Numbered from the stretch's first letter, positions 16,498 through 26,265 are shown. The stretch: DNA of 64,000 bases from Acrocarpospora corrugata (GCF_009687845.1 NZ_BLAD01000035.1:327417-391416), one strand, 5' to 3'. The notes: a model not told the origin generated them from the letters alone. Program-made: numbers and translations.

Positions 16498-18513
16498 ATG
16501 GACCTTGTCGTCGAGGAATTGCTTGGACGAGCCCACGCGCTGGGGGCGGACCCACGCAATACGAACTACGCCGGGGGGAACGTCTCCGCCAAGGGGGAGG
16601 CGGTTGATCCCGTCACCGGCGGCGACGTCGAGTTGATGTGGGTCAAAGGGTCAGGGGGCGACCTGGGGACGCTGACGGAAGCCGGGCTGGCCGTGCTGCG
16701 GCTCGATCGGCTCCGGGCGCTGGCCGGGGTGTATCCCGGGGTCGAGCGTGAGGACGAGATGGTCGGCGCCTTCGACTTCTGCCGGCACGGTCTCGGCGGG
16801 GCGGCCCCGTCGATCGACACGGCGATGCACGGGCTGGTGGACGCCGCGCACATCGATCACCTGCATCCCGACGCGGGGATCGCCATCGCGGCCGCCGCCG
16901 ACGGCCCAGCCCTGACTCGGGCGATCTTCGGTAACCGGGTGGTCTGGGTGCCGTGGCGACGCCCCGGATTCCAGCTCGGGCTGGACATCGCCGCCGTACG
17001 CCGCGACAACCCCGAGGTTATCGGCGTCATCCTCGGCGGCCACGGCATCACGGCCTGGGGCGACACGTCCGCCGAGTGCGAGAACCACTCCCTGGAGATC
17101 ATCCAGACCGCCAGCACATATCTGACCCAGCACGGCAGACCCGAACCCTTCGGTCCCACGCTCTTCGACCCCCTCCCCGACGCGGCCAGACGCGAACGCG
17201 CGGCCGCGTTGTTCCCGCTGGTCAGAGGCCTGGCCAGCACCGACGCCTCGATGGTAGGCCACTACACCGACAGTTCCGAGGTCCTCGACTTCCTGTCCCG
17301 CGCGGAACACCCGCGCCTGGCCGCCCTGGGCACCTCCTGCCCCGACCACTTCCTCCGGACCAAGGTCTCCCCCCTGGTCCTGGACCTGCCCCCCGACGCA
17401 CCTCTCGACGACGCGATCGCCCGCCTGCGCGAGCTGCACGCCTCCTACCGGGACGACTACGCCGCCTACTACCACCGCTACGCGACCCCGGACTCCCCGG
17501 CGATGCGCGGCGCGGACCCCGCCATCGTCCTGATCCCCGGCGTCGGCATGTTCTCCTTCGGCCGCGACAAGCAGACCGCCCGCGTCGCCGGCGAGTTCTA
17601 CCTCAACGCCGTCAACGTCATGCGCGGCGCCGAATCCGTCTCCTCCTACGCCCCGATCGAGGAGTCGGAGAAGTTCCGGATCGAATACTGGGACCTCGAA
17701 GAGGCCAAACTCCGCCGGATACCCCCGCCCCGGCCGCTCGCCACCAGAATCGCCTTCGTCACCGGCGGCGGCTCCGGCATCGGCGCCGCCACCGCCCGCC
17801 GCCTCTCCGCCGAGGGCGCCTGCGTCGTCATCGCCGACCGCGACCTGGCCGCCGCCGAGAAACTCGCCGCCGAACTCGGCGAATCCGCCGTCGCCGTCCC
17901 CGTCGACGTGACCTCGGAGGATCAGATCCGCACCGCCGTCAGTACGGCCGTCCTCGCCTTCGGCGGCATCGACCTGGTGGTCAACAACGCCGGCCTCTCC
18001 CTGTCCAGCTCCCTCCTGGACACCACCGCCGCCGACTGGGACCTCCAGCACCGGGTGATGCCCCGGGGTTCCTTCCTCGTCTCCCGCGAAACCGCCCGCG
18101 TCATGATCACCCAAGCCATGGGCGGCGACATCGTCTACATCTCCTCCAAGAACGCCGTGTTCGCCGGCCCCAGCAACCTCGCGTACGGCGCCGCCAAAGC
18201 CGACCAGGCCCACCAGGTACGCCTCCTCGCCGCCGAACTCGGAGAACACTCCATCCGCGTCAACGGCGTCAACCCCGACGGCGTGGTCCGCGGCTCCGGC
18301 ATCTTCGCCGCCGGCTGGGGCGCCAACCGCGCGGCCGTCTACGGCGTCCCCGAAGAACGCCTGGGCGAGTACTACGCCCAGCGAACCCTCCTCAAGAAGG
18401 AAGTCCTCCCAGAACACGTAGCCCAGGCCGTCTACCTCCTCACCCAACTCACCCACACCACCGGCCTCCACATCCCCGTAGACGCCGGAATCGCCGCGGC
18501 CTTCCTCCGTTGA
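16498..18513 (+). CDS. rhaD: Bifunctional rhamnulose-1-phosphate aldolase / lactaldehyde dehydrogenase
   Basis: 671 residues in two parts. Residues 1-~400 are a class II (zinc) aldolase/adducin-type domain: NTNYAGGNVSAKG, the zinc-ligand segment DHLHPDAGIAIAA and GVILGGHGITAWGD. From ~415 it is a short-chain dehydrogenase: cofactor loop VTGGGSGIGAATARRL, NNAGLS, active-site Ser (YISSKNAVF) and YGAAKADQ. The aldolase yields dihydroxyacetone phosphate and L-lactaldehyde, and the SDR half oxidises the aldehyde. ATG 16498 is preferred over GTG 16495 because GAGGAAAT lies at proper distance. It completes the rhamnose pathway in this window. Confidence 0.9.
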   Translation: MDLVVEELLGRAHALGADPRNTNYAGGNVSAKGEAVDPVTGGDVELMWVKGSGGDLGTLTEAGLAVLRLDRLRALAGVYPGVEREDEMVGAFDFCRHGLGGAAPSIDTAMHGLVDAAHIDHLHPDAGIAIAAAADGPALTRAIFGNRVVWVPWRRPGFQLGLDIAAVRRDNPEVIGVILGGHGITAWGDTSAECENHSLEIIQTASTYLTQHGRPEPFGPTLFDPLPDAARRERAAALFPLVRGLASTDASMVGHYTDSSEVLDFLSRAEHPRLAALGTSCPDHFLRTKVSPLVLDLPPDAPLDDAIARLRELHASYRDDYAAYYHRYATPDSPAMRGADPAIVLIPGVGMFSFGRDKQTARVAGEFYLNAVNVMRGAESVSSYAPIEESEKFRIEYWDLEEAKLRRIPPPRPLATRIAFVTGGGSGIGAATARRLSAEGACVVIADRDLAAAEKLAAELGESAVAVPVDVTSEDQIRTAVSTAVLAFGGIDLVVNNAGLSLSSSLLDTTAADWDLQHRVMPRGSFLVSRETARVMITQAMGGDIVYISSKNAVFAGPSNLAYGAAKADQAHQVRLLAAELGEHSIRVNGVNPDGVVRGSGIFAAGWGANRAAVYGVPEERLGEYYAQRTLLKKEVLPEHVAQAVYLLTQLTHTTGLHIPVDAGIAAAFLR

Positions 18514-18819
18514 GATCCTGTGCCGGCCGCCACGTCCTTCATCTCCTGGCGCAGGCCGGAGGATCCGTGGCATTCCTCCGCTGCCTCCCTCGCGGACATC
18601 GTCATCGTCGCGGCCTGCGAGGCTGGAACCATGTGGAGCGCGCCTCCTTGGCGCCGGTATGGCGCCAACCATCACCTGCGTGAACGGCGCCGGATAACGG
18701 TGATCAACCCGGCGATGCGTCCACCTGGCGTCGCCGGCCTCGCCGGTGATCGAGAAAGCAGTGCGATGGTTATCCACAGGTTGGATCCGGGTGGCGTTGC
18801 GGTCTCGTAGGGTGGGCGG
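18514..18819. other. Intergenic region rhaD-recQ with a small hairpin
   Basis: About 306 bp without a credible gene. An inverted repeat TTGGCGCC-GGTAT-GGCGCCAA (18648-18668) could form a stem-loop, but no T-run follows. A TAGGGT hexamer at 18808-18813 sits six bases before the GTG of recQ, the geometry of an actinobacterial leaderless promoter; a matching -35 is not convincing. Confidence 0.5.
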
Positions 18820-20745
18820 GTGCTTCCCCCCGAGGGCGGGCCGATGGACGACGCCGAGGCGTCGGATCCCACGGCGAGCGCCGCCACCCATGTGCTGCGA
18901 AAAATCTTCGGCTACGACTCCTTCCGGGAGGGACAACAGGAGATCATCGAGCATGTCGTAGCCGGTGGGGACGCCCTCGTGCTGATGCCGACCGGCGGCG
19001 GCAAGTCCCTGTGCTACCAGATTCCGGCGCTGGTCAGAGACGGCGTCGGAGTGGTGATCTCGCCTCTCATCGCGCTCATGCAGGACCAGGTCGACGCGCT
19101 GACGGCACTCGGCGTGCGAGCCGGGTTCCTCAACTCGACCCAGGGGATCGACGAGCGCCAGGCCGTCGAAGCCTGCTTCGCCGCCGGTGAGATCGACCTG
19201 CTCTACCTGGCGCCGGAACGCCTCCGGGTCGACGCCACGCTACGGCTGCTCGACCGCGGGAAGATCTCCCTTTTCGCCATCGACGAAGCCCACTGCGTCG
19301 CCCAGTGGGGGCACGATTTCCGGCCCGATTACCTGGCCCTGTCCACCCTGCACGAACGCTGGCCCACCGTGCCCCGGGTCGCGCTGACCGCCACGGCCAC
19401 CCCCGCGACCCACGCCGAGATCGCCGCCCGCCTGAACCTGGAGAACGCCCGCCACTTTGTCGCGAGCTTCGACCGCCCGAACATTCAGTACCGCATCGCG
19501 CCGAAGAACGAGCCCAGGCGCCAGCTCCTGAGCCTCCTGCGCAACGAACACGCCGGAGACGCGGGCATTATCTACTGCCTGTCCAGGGCCTCGGTCGACA
19601 AGATCGCCGAATTCCTCACCCAGAACGACATCCCCGCGCTGCCGTACCACGCGGGCCTGGACGCCCGGACCCGGGCCGCCAACCAGTCCCGCTTCCTCCG
19701 TGAAGACGGCCTGATCATGGTCGCCACGATCGCCTTCGGCATGGGCATCGACAAACCCGACGTCCGCTTCGTCGCCCACCTCGACCTGCCCAAATCCGTC
19801 GAGGGCTACTACCAGGAAACCGGCCGCGCCGGCCGTGACGGCCAGCCCTCCACCGCCTGGCTCGCCTACGGTCTTCAGGACGTGGTCCAGCAGCGCCGCC
19901 TCATCGAAACCTCCGAAGGCGACGACACCCACCGCCGCCGTCTCGGCACCCACCTCGAAGCCATGCTCGCCCTCTGCGAGACCATCGACTGCCGCCGCGT
20001 CCGCCTCCTCGACTATTTCGGCCAGAAAAGCGCCCCCTGCGGCAACTGCGACACCTGCATCACCCCACCCGAGTCCTGGGACGGCACCATCCCCGCCCAG
20101 AAACTCCTCTCCACCGTCCTGCGCCTCCAGCGCGAACGCCGCCAGAAGTTCGGCGCCGGCCAGATCGTCGACATCCTGCTGGGCCGCAAAACCGACAAGG
20201 TCCTCCAGCACGACCACGCCTCCCTCACCGTCTTCGGCATCGGCACCGAACTCCGCGAATCCGAATGGCGCGGCGTAGTCCGCCAGCTCCTGGCCCAGAG
20301 CCTCCTCACCGTCGAGGGAGACTACGGCACCTTGGTCCTCACCGACGCCAGCGCCGACGTCCTCCGCGGCAACCATCAGGTCCTCCTCCGCCGCGAACCC
20401 GAACGCACCAAACCCGCCCGCTCCACCTCCAAGTCCGACCCGAAGGCCACCGCCGCCCGCCTCCAGGCCACCGACCTCTCCGAGACCGAGAGCGCCACCT
20501 TCGAAGACCTCCGGACCTGGCGCGCCACCATCGCCAAAGAACAGGGCCTCCCCGCCTACATCATTTTCCACGACGCCACCCTCCGCGAAATCGCCACCCG
20601 CACCCCAGCCTCGCTATCCGAGTTGGGCCAAATAAGCGGCATCGGCGAAAACAAACTCGCCAAATACGGCCAGCAGGTCCTCGACGTCCTCCACCCTCAA
20701 CAATCCGACCCAAACACCGAACCCACAGAACCGGACCAGCTCTAA
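18820..20745 (+). CDS. recQ: ATP-dependent DNA helicase RecQ
   Basis: 641 residues. Superfamily 2 3'-5' helicase acting in replication-fork repair. Order: helicase core with Walker [14 protein letters not shown] (~50), DEAH motif [20 protein letters not shown], motif [12 protein letters not shown]; RecQ C-terminal zinc domain with CGNCDTC; winged helix; and a C-terminal HRDC domain ([17 protein letters not shown] to [14 protein letters not shown]). GTG 18820 fits a leaderless transcript; ATG 18844 is an alternative. The TAA stop (20743-20745) lies within the target duplication of the downstream insertion sequence, so the gene is intact. Confidence 0.95.
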   Translation: MLPPEGGPMDDAEASDPTASAATHVLRKIFGYDSFREGQQEIIEHVVAGGDALVLMPTGGGKSLCYQIPALVRDGVGVVISPLIALMQDQVDALTALGVRAGFLNSTQGIDERQAVEACFAAGEIDLLYLAPERLRVDATLRLLDRGKISLFAIDEAHCVAQWGHDFRPDYLALSTLHERWPTVPRVALTATATPATHAEIAARLNLENARHFVASFDRPNIQYRIAPKNEPRRQLLSLLRNEHAGDAGIIYCLSRASVDKIAEFLTQNDIPALPYHAGLDARTRAANQSRFLREDGLIMVATIAFGMGIDKPDVRFVAHLDLPKSVEGYYQETGRAGRDGQPSTAWLAYGLQDVVQQRRLIETSEGDDTHRRRLGTHLEAMLALCETIDCRRVRLLDYFGQKSAPCGNCDTCITPPESWDGTIPAQKLLSTVLRLQRERRQKFGAGQIVDILLGRKTDKVLQHDHASLTVFGIGTELRESEWRGVVRQLLAQSLLTVEGDYGTLVLTDASADVLRGNHQVLLRREPERTKPARSTSKSDPKATAARLQATDLSETESATFEDLRTWRATIAKEQGLPAYIIFHDATLREIATRTPASLSELGQISGIGENKLAKYGQQVLDVLHPQQSDPNTEPTEPDQL

Positions 20746-20751
20746 TCGAGA
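20742..20751. repeat. Left target-site duplication of the ISAs1-type element
   Basis: CTAATCGAGA immediately precedes the element and is identical to 22149-22158 directly after it. The copy contains the recQ stop codon. Confidence 0.9.
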
Positions 20752-22148
20752 CAGGGCCGACAGCATTCTCGGATGTTGAGACGGTGAGTGCCGGTTCTGC
20801 GGGTCACAGGTGGATCGCGTACGGCGTGGCGCAGCCCTGACATGCAACAAGACCCCATAGAACGGCGGTTACCACACCAAATCCGATCAACGGGGTCTCG
20901 TTGTCCGTGCAGTCTGCCATGCCGCCCGTCCTGTCCGCCATCACCACCATCGTCAGTGACGCCGACCAGCATGAAGACTCGGCTGCCGACAACGGGCCGA
21001 AGATGGATCTGACCGATCTTCGCCAGGTCTGGGCGCAGATCCCCGATCCCCGTGACCCGCGTGGGCGACGGCACTCCCTGGTCGTCATCCTGGCGCTGGT
21101 CCAAGCGGCGATCGTGTCCGGCGCCGTCTCCTACGCGGCGATCCGGCACTGGATCCGGAAAGCACCGCAACCGGTCCTGAACAACTCGGAGCCCGGCGTG
21201 ATCAGCGGACCGGCCACTGCCAAGCCCCGCGTCCCGACACCGTGTGCCGCACGATCGCGCAGGTCAAGGCCGCACACCTCGACGCCGCCTACGCCGCTCA
21301 CCGAGCCGCCCAGCTGGCCGGCCTCTACGACGATCCCGACGAGCTGATCCCCTTGATCGTGGACGGGAAGACCCAGCGCGGCACCGCCACTCATGACACC
21401 GCGGCCCGGCATCGGCTCGGCGCTCACCTCGCCCTGGACGGCCTCACCGTCGCCCACCTCGACGTCGGGTCGAAAACCAACGAGATCAAGGCTTTCCGGC
21501 CGTTGCTGGACCAACTTCCCAGCCTCACCAGCATGGTCATCGGCGCGGACATGATGCACACGCAACGTGCTCACGCCCGCTACCTCCACAGCCGTGACGC
21601 CTACTACCTCTTCCCCGTCGGGGGCAACCAGCCCGGCCTGTTCGACCAGCTCGACGCCTTGGCCTGGCACGAGATCCCGATCGGCTGGACAACCTACGAC
21701 CGGGGCCACGGCCGGATCGAAATCCGCACCATCCAGGTCGGGCCCGCCCCGTCCGGGACACGGTTCCCGCATGTCAGGCAGGTCTACCTCGTCGAACGCC
21801 ACGTCTATGACCTGGCCTGGAAGCCTCTGTCGAGCGTGGCGGTCCTGGGTGTCACCAACCTGCCCGCGGCCCTGGCCGGTCCCCGGCGACTCGCGCAACT
21901 GATCCGTGGCGAGTGGTCCATCGAAACAGAGATCATTATGTGCATGACGTGGTGTTCCGGGAGGATCACTACCGAGTCCGCACCGCCTCGGCCCCATCAA
22001 TTCTGTCGACCATGCGCAGCTACGCGATCGGCGCGTTACGCCTGCTCAACTTCACCAACATCGCCGACGGAACCCGCTGGGCACGCGACAACTTCGAACA
22101 CTCACTGATCGCCCTCGGTCTCACGATGTGAGAACGCATTCAGCCCTG
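20752..22148. mobile_element. ISAs1-family insertion sequence, 1397 bp
   Basis: The termini are imperfect inverted repeats: left end CAGGGCCGACAGCATTCTC, right end (complement) CAGGGCTGAATGCGTTCTC, 15 of 19 positions identical. The element is flanked by a perfect 10-bp duplication, within the size expected for ISAs1. It encodes a single transposase that is broken by two frame changes. Length, ends, duplication and transposase family agree with each other. Confidence 0.92.
20922..22131 (+). pseudogene. ISAs1-family transposase, two frameshifts
   Basis: The N-terminal segment (LTDLRQVWAQIPDPRDPRG, the DDE_Tnp_1-associated region) runs in one frame to about 21240. The central segment with VDGKTQRGTA and LDVGSKTNEIKAF runs in a second frame to about 21930. 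The C-terminal end (NRDHYVHDVVFREDHYRVRT to ALRLLNFTNIADGTRW) runs in the third. The order and content match a complete ISAs1 transposase, so at least two indels inactivated it. The start is uncertain (TTG 20901 or ATG 20922). Because the flanking duplication is still perfect, inactivation seems to have followed a fairly recent insertion. Confidence 0.88.
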
Positions 22149-22158
22149 CTAATCGAGA
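22149..22158. repeat. Right target-site duplication of the ISAs1-type element
   Basis: CTAATCGAGA, identical to 20742-20751. It marks the right boundary of the element. Confidence 0.9.
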
Positions 22159-22806
22159 CCACCCCACGCGCTACCGAGAAGAGCACACGGTTTAGGTTGG
22201 ACTCCTGTCGGTGGCGACCAAAAGTGTGTCCGATCTCGTGGAATCCAGGTCAGAGCAATTCCTTTTGTCCGGCTGTAGGATTTCACGGCCCACATTCCAG
22301 GGGAGTCGCCCAACGGGTGAAGCGACGACGTCGTGGGATGGTAAGCGAAGCTCGCCCAGGACCCCCGGGTGGTATCAAGCGGTGGAAGCAAGAGTGGAGA
22401 ATACCTCGACGAATAGATCGGACCCCAAAAATCCGGTACCCGGTACTACATTGGCGCAGAGCAACGCCGAGGTGCGCGGGCATTTGGACCAGGTGGAGGA
22501 CCTGATCGTGCACGACGCGGTTGCCCTCGGCCACGACCCCGGGCCTTCGTAGATCGCAAGGCGGCGGGTCTCCAGGTCTTCGGTAATGGCTGGTCAGCGC
22601 TCGTGTCCGGTGCTGCCTAAGGAAGTTGGACCAGGTCAGGACGTGCTCGACCAGACATGCCGCAGGGAGGAACAGCCGGGCCAGGACCCCGGCGGATCTC
22701 GGCCAGAGAAGGATGGATAAGACGGGGAGGACTTACCCCGAAGGTACCCGGAGCGCCATCCCTTTTCCCTGCTTGTCCTCACGCGCGGCGGGGGCGTCAA
22801 TGCCGG
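22159..22806. other. Non-coding or decayed stretch after the insertion sequence
   Basis: This ~650-bp stretch is less GC-rich than its surroundings and codon bias is weak in all frames. A 113-residue open frame at 22211-22552 on the top strand has no recognisable motif and unlikely composition. I see no RNA gene or complete coding region. It lies between an IS and transposase remnants and is probably decayed DNA. Confidence 0.5.
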
Positions 22807-22998
22807 TCAGACGGGCGCGGGTGACAGCGAGAAGGCCAGCGCGAGCATCACGGTGGTGACATCGCGATGCCCCGGCGTCCACTCGCGGACCTGGTACCGG
22901 GTCGGGCCGAGCAGTCTTTGCCCTGCTCGTTGTTCTCCTCGATCTTCCAGCGCATCCCGGCGATGCGGATCAGTTCCCTGATCGCGGTAAGTCCAGCG
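22807..22998 (-). pseudogene. C-terminal remnant of an IS701-type transposase
   Basis: On the bottom strand the segment IRIAGMRWKIEENNEQGK is followed, after one frame change, by RYQVREWTPGHRDVTTVML and ALAF. This is the conserved C-terminal block of IS701-like DDE transposases (family pattern RWxIEExFQxxK...LDxYQVRxWxxWxRHxTLxMLAxAFL). Upstream catalytic domains are absent. It is a fragment with no terminal repeats. Confidence 0.7.
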
Positions 22999-23019
22999 CG
23001 TCGCGGAGGGCGCGATCGG

Positions 23020-23249
23020 CCTCGACGAGCCGGAGGCTGTCGATGAGGGACCAGATGAGGGTCGCCCACGCCCGGCACAGCAGGGAAGGGGACAACCGCA
23101 GGACTCCGGCGCAGCTCGTTGAAGTGCCAGCTTCCGGTGGCCAACTCGCGGACGATGAGGAGCGTCCAACGCTCGTCAAGCAGTTCCAAACGCCTTGGCG
23201 ACAAGGCAGAACTGCCCATGCGAGAAACTAGTGCGACCAGGCTGGTCAC
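23020..23249 (-). pseudogene. Truncated, frameshifted HxlR-type regulator
   Basis: Bottom-strand translation gives PRRLELLDERWTLLIVREL then ATGSWHFNELRR, the HxlR winged-helix core. After a frame change it continues RLSPSLLCRAWATLIWSL, the equivalent of the recognition helix and wing. The rest of the gene is replaced by the transposase fragment at its 3' side. It is a non-functional remnant. Confidence 0.65.
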
Positions 23250-23415
23250 CCTTCAATAGCAGGGCCATAAGTCAGTACAGATCTTGTACTAGCAGCGGAA
23301 TCCGGGCGTTTTTTACCATCGACCTATGCGACGTCGTCGGCACCACCCGCTTGGGCGACGCGCCCGGCCAGCATGGCTGGCCGGAATTCCGGCGGGTCCT
23401 GAAGGAGAAGAACAC

Positions 23416-23940
23416 ATGAGCGCAAGGCGGATCGTACTGGCCGCGGCGGGCGTAGGAGCGGTGATTCTGGTGTCCACCGCGGCGCAGGCGTCGTCCACGT
23501 CGTCACCCGCGACGATCAAGGCGTGTTACCGACCGTCGGACGGTGCGTTACGGCTGGCCCTCGGGGCCAAGTGCCGTAAGGGCTGGAAGTCGATCGCATG
23601 GGACCGCGAGGGAAACGCGACAGGCGTGTCGGGGCCGCGCGGCCCTGAAGGCCCCCGGGGCCCCAAGGGTGATAAGGGTGAGCGGAGCGACGGCCTCGGC
23701 AAGATCACCCAGCGAAGTGGCCCGGCTTTCACAGTCGCGCCCAAGACCACCATCGCAGGAATCGCCTCCTGCCAGGCGGGGGAGGTTGTCACGGGTGGTG
23801 GGTGGGTTTCGGTGCAGGGTGGGGCATTCTTCGTCGACACCTCCCGACCAACCGCCCAGGAAGGCTGGAGAGTGCAGGTGACCAACCCCAATACCACCGA
23901 CGTCGCTGCGCAGCCGTACGCGATGTGCGCCAAGGTCTGA
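23416..23940 (+). CDS. Secreted collagen-like protein
   Basis: 174 residues. Signal peptide RRIVLAAAGVGAVILVSTAAQA (residues 4-25), then a cysteine-containing module (ACYRPSDGALRL..AKCRKGWKSIAWD), a short collagen-like Gly-X-Y tract (GPRGPEGPRGPKGDKGERSDG, one residue short of perfect at its end) around residues 75-95, and a C-terminal beta-rich domain with two cysteines. ATG 23416 is chosen because GAAGGAG lies just upstream. This is a common architecture of actinobacterial exported proteins of unknown role. Among the surrounding remnants it appears intact. Confidence 0.75.
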   Translation: MSARRIVLAAAGVGAVILVSTAAQASSTSSPATIKACYRPSDGALRLALGAKCRKGWKSIAWDREGNATGVSGPRGPEGPRGPKGDKGERSDGLGKITQRSGPAFTVAPKTTIAGIASCQAGEVVTGGGWVSVQGGAFFVDTSRPTAQEGWRVQVTNPNTTDVAAQPYAMCAKV

Positions 23941-23952
23941 TCAACGCCCTGA

Positions 23953-24321
23953 ATGCGGCGCGTGGGGTCGATGGAGCCTATCCCCGAGCTCGTAGAACGT
24001 GAAGTGGCGGTCCCCACCCGTTCAAGGCCGTCCCGAGGGCGATCATGGAGCGTGGCGGGCGTCGGCCTTCTGTACGTCTTCGCCGCCTACAGCCAGGTGG
24101 CTGGATACAAGCCGCTCGGCGATCTCGGCACCAGTGGCAGCCCGCTGGACGAACTGGCGGTGATCGGGCTGCCCGGCTGGTTCCGCCCGGTGCTCAGCCT
24201 CGGCGTCACCGCGTCGTTCTTCGCGGTGGTCGTCGCGCCGCTCGCCGAGCTCACCATCGCGGCGGTGTACGCCGTAGGCGTGGACGGCATCGAGAGATCT
24301 GGGGCGACCTGTGCGCGCTGA
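23953..24321 (+). pseudogene. Fragment of an amino-acid-permease-like membrane protein
   Basis: A 122-codon frame whose middle, GVGLLYVFAAYSQVAGYK, followed by PLDELAVIGLPGWFRP and a hydrophobic segment, resembles the central helices of APC-superfamily permeases (YVxxxYxQVxGF...PLxELA). Only two or three helices of the usual twelve are present, and the frame then runs into unrelated sequence. I read it as a decayed gene fragment. Confidence 0.45.
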
Positions 24322-24448
24322 CACGGCACGCCCGTGAATCTACGAATGTAGTACCGGCACGGCTTCTTGTGATCACACGCTTGAGCGCGATTCTGCACCG
24401 TGGCTGCGATCGCGTGCCCGAGCGCGACTCCGCACCTAACCATGACTT

Positions 24449-24730
24449 TTATGGTCTGATATGTGGGTTCGCCCAGAATGTTGGGTCTTGTCCGGCGTGG
24501 CCAGCTGCCGAAACGCGCAAGCAGACGGTGTTTGATTCCGCATGCACGCCAAGTGGTAAATCCATCGGAGGTAATCGTCCGTTGGGGCGGTCATCGGGCT
24601 CGGTGGCAGTGGCGGCCGTGGCCGCGCGCGGGTCGTCCCCCACCAGCTCCTTGAGCAGCGCGTTGCCCCCGGCGACCAGCGTCGCCAGCGCGGCGACGAC
24701 CGCCGCCGAGGTCTCCAGCATCCGGATCAA
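24449..24730 (-). CDS. Small hypothetical protein with one hydrophobic helix
   Basis: 93 codons from TTG 24730 (ATG 24721 also possible). It begins with a hydrophobic stretch LETSAAVVAALATLVAGG and then a charged, low-complexity region. No family is recognised, and no good ribosome-binding site is visible. A competing frame from ATG 24788 covers part of it. This is a weak call. Confidence 0.25.
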   Translation of the reverse strand: MIRMLETSAAVVAALATLVAGGNALLKELVGDDPRAATAATATEPDDRPNGRLPPMDLPLGVHAESNTVCLRVSAAGHAGQDPTFWANPHIRP

Positions 24731-24933
24731 TCGGGCAAACCATGTCGGCCGATCCTCGCCGTCGGGCGGGACCGCGGGGCTCGCTCATGGTTCGCTCTCC
24801 CAAGGGCTCGTACGGCCCGGGGCGGCACTGATCACAGGCAGCCTCCATCCGGCCTCTTGGGGCGCATCGGGCAAGCGGTATTCAATCGACTGGTTGTAGG
24901 AGCGTCGCCGGGCGGCTTCGTCGGCAGAACCGG

Positions 24934-26265
24934 TCAGCGGAGCCGCCGATCCAGCTGGGCGGCGGTGGCGTGCCAGATGTCCGAGGCTGGGTCGATGACC
25001 GCGAAATGGTCTCCCGCCTGTTCGACGTGGGTCACGTCGTCGCCGGTCAGGTGGGCCTTCGCGACGTAGCGCCGGTTGAAGTCGATCAGGTCGAGATCGT
25101 CCTCGCATCCCTGCACGATGATCTGCGGTACGCCTGCCGGGAGCCTGCTCATCGGATCGGCGGACGCGTACACCTCGGGAAGGTCGGCCCGGGTGCCGCC
25201 GAGGGCGAGAGGGACGGCGCCCGTGCCGACCCGCCGCCGTTCTCCTTCGGTGAGGTCGACGACTCCGGCCAGCGAGACGGCGAGCGCGATCCCGGGGCCG
25301 TCGGCCGCGGCGCGCAGGGCGAGCTGGCCGCCGGCCGAGTGGCCGATCACCGCGACCCGATCGAGGTCGAGGGGGACGTCGGCGACGGCCGTCAGCGCGG
25401 CGATTCCGGCCGCGACGTCCTCGGTGGTGGCCTGCCAGCCGTGCCGGTCGGGGCGGCGGTATTCGAGATTCCACGCGGCGTAACCGCGGCGGGCCAGGTC
25501 GATGGCGAGCGCGTCCATCAGGTCGGCCGCCCAGATCGACCGCCAGTACCCGCCGTGCACCAGAACCGCCACCGGCAGCGCGTGGCCGTCGTGGTCCGGG
25601 GGCAGTCGAAGTTCGCCCCACTGTTCGGCGTCCTGGCCGTAAGCGATGCGGCGCGCGGGATGCCGCAGGCGGTGTACGGCGTGCCGGATCGCCCAGGTCA
25701 ATCCCCAGAGGCCCCGGCCGGACAGATGCGACGATCCCGCGGCGAAAGCGACTGGTCCGACGTCGGCCATGTCATACCAGACGGTCTGGGGGCCGGGACG
25801 GGACAACAGCGCGCGGACGCCCGCGTCCGGCCCGGGCAACGCCACGATCGCGCAGGACCGGTCCCGGCCCGCCTCATGGAGCACCTCGCCGAACTCGCCC
25901 GCGCAGGTGACCGTCACCAGACGGCCGGGAACGCCCAGCTGTTCCCATTCGGCCTCGCCGACCTGCCGGAGGAGAGAGGGGTCGGCTACCAGCCCGGGGC
26001 CGGCCACAACCAGGACGTGCGCGGAGCTGGTCAACGGGTCGGCCACGGCCGGGATGTGTGCGGGGTCGGTTACCAGGCGGGGGTCGGCTGCGAGCGGGAC
26101 GTGGGCGGGGTCAGTTGCCAGGCGGGGGTCGGCCGCGACCGGGATGTGCGCGGAGCTGGTCAACGGGGTGTGTGCGGGGTCGGCTACCAGGCCGGGGTCG
26201 GCCACCGCCGGGACGTGGGCGGAGTTGGTCGCCGCCGGGACGTGCGGTGTGGGCATCGGTGTCAT
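24934..26265 (-). CDS. Kynurenine formamidase-like alpha/beta hydrolase with DHQase-II-like N-terminal domain
   Basis: 443 residues in three parts. Residues 1-~77 are degenerate tandem repeats (AHxPxxADPxL). Residues ~78-165 (HVLVVAGPGLVADPSLL, LVTVTCAGEFGEVLHEAG, AIVALPGPDAGVRALL) loosely resemble a type II dehydroquinase fold. From ~205 an alpha/beta hydrolase carries the HGGYWR oxyanion motif, nucleophile elbow VIGHSAGGQLAL and a late DHFAVIDP histidine, as in arylformamidases. It probably hydrolyses N-formylkynurenine to kynurenine, the one step otherwise missing from this operon. It is the last gene; ATG overlaps the preceding stop. Confidence 0.75.
   Translation of the reverse strand: MTPMPTPHVPAATNSAHVPAVADPGLVADPAHTPLTSSAHIPVAADPRLATDPAHVPLAADPRLVTDPAHIPAVADPLTSSAHVLVVAGPGLVADPSLLRQVGEAEWEQLGVPGRLVTVTCAGEFGEVLHEAGRDRSCAIVALPGPDAGVRALLSRPGPQTVWYDMADVGPVAFAAGSSHLSGRGLWGLTWAIRHAVHRLRHPARRIAYGQDAEQWGELRLPPDHDGHALPVAVLVHGGYWRSIWAADLMDALAIDLARRGYAAWNLEYRRPDRHGWQATTEDVAAGIAALTAVADVPLDLDRVAVIGHSAGGQLALRAAADGPGIALAVSLAGVVDLTEGERRRVGTGAVPLALGGTRADLPEVYASADPMSRLPAGVPQIIVQGCEDDLDLIDFNRRYVAKAHLTGDDVTHVEQAGDHFAVIDPASDIWHATAAQLDRRLR
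26026..26244. repeat. In-gene 45-bp degenerate repeats (N-terminal extension)
   Basis: The encoded units are 15 residues, AH-V/I-P-x-V/A-ADP-G/R-L-V/A-A/T-DP, interrupted by shorter 8- and 13-residue units ending LTSS. About six or seven units precede the conserved HVLVVAGPGLVADP, which itself looks like the template of the repeat. Confidence 0.75.

Noticed and set aside
22211..22552. 113-codon hypothetical gene after the insertion sequence
   Set aside because: Weak codon bias, no motif, no ribosome-binding site and position among decayed remnants.
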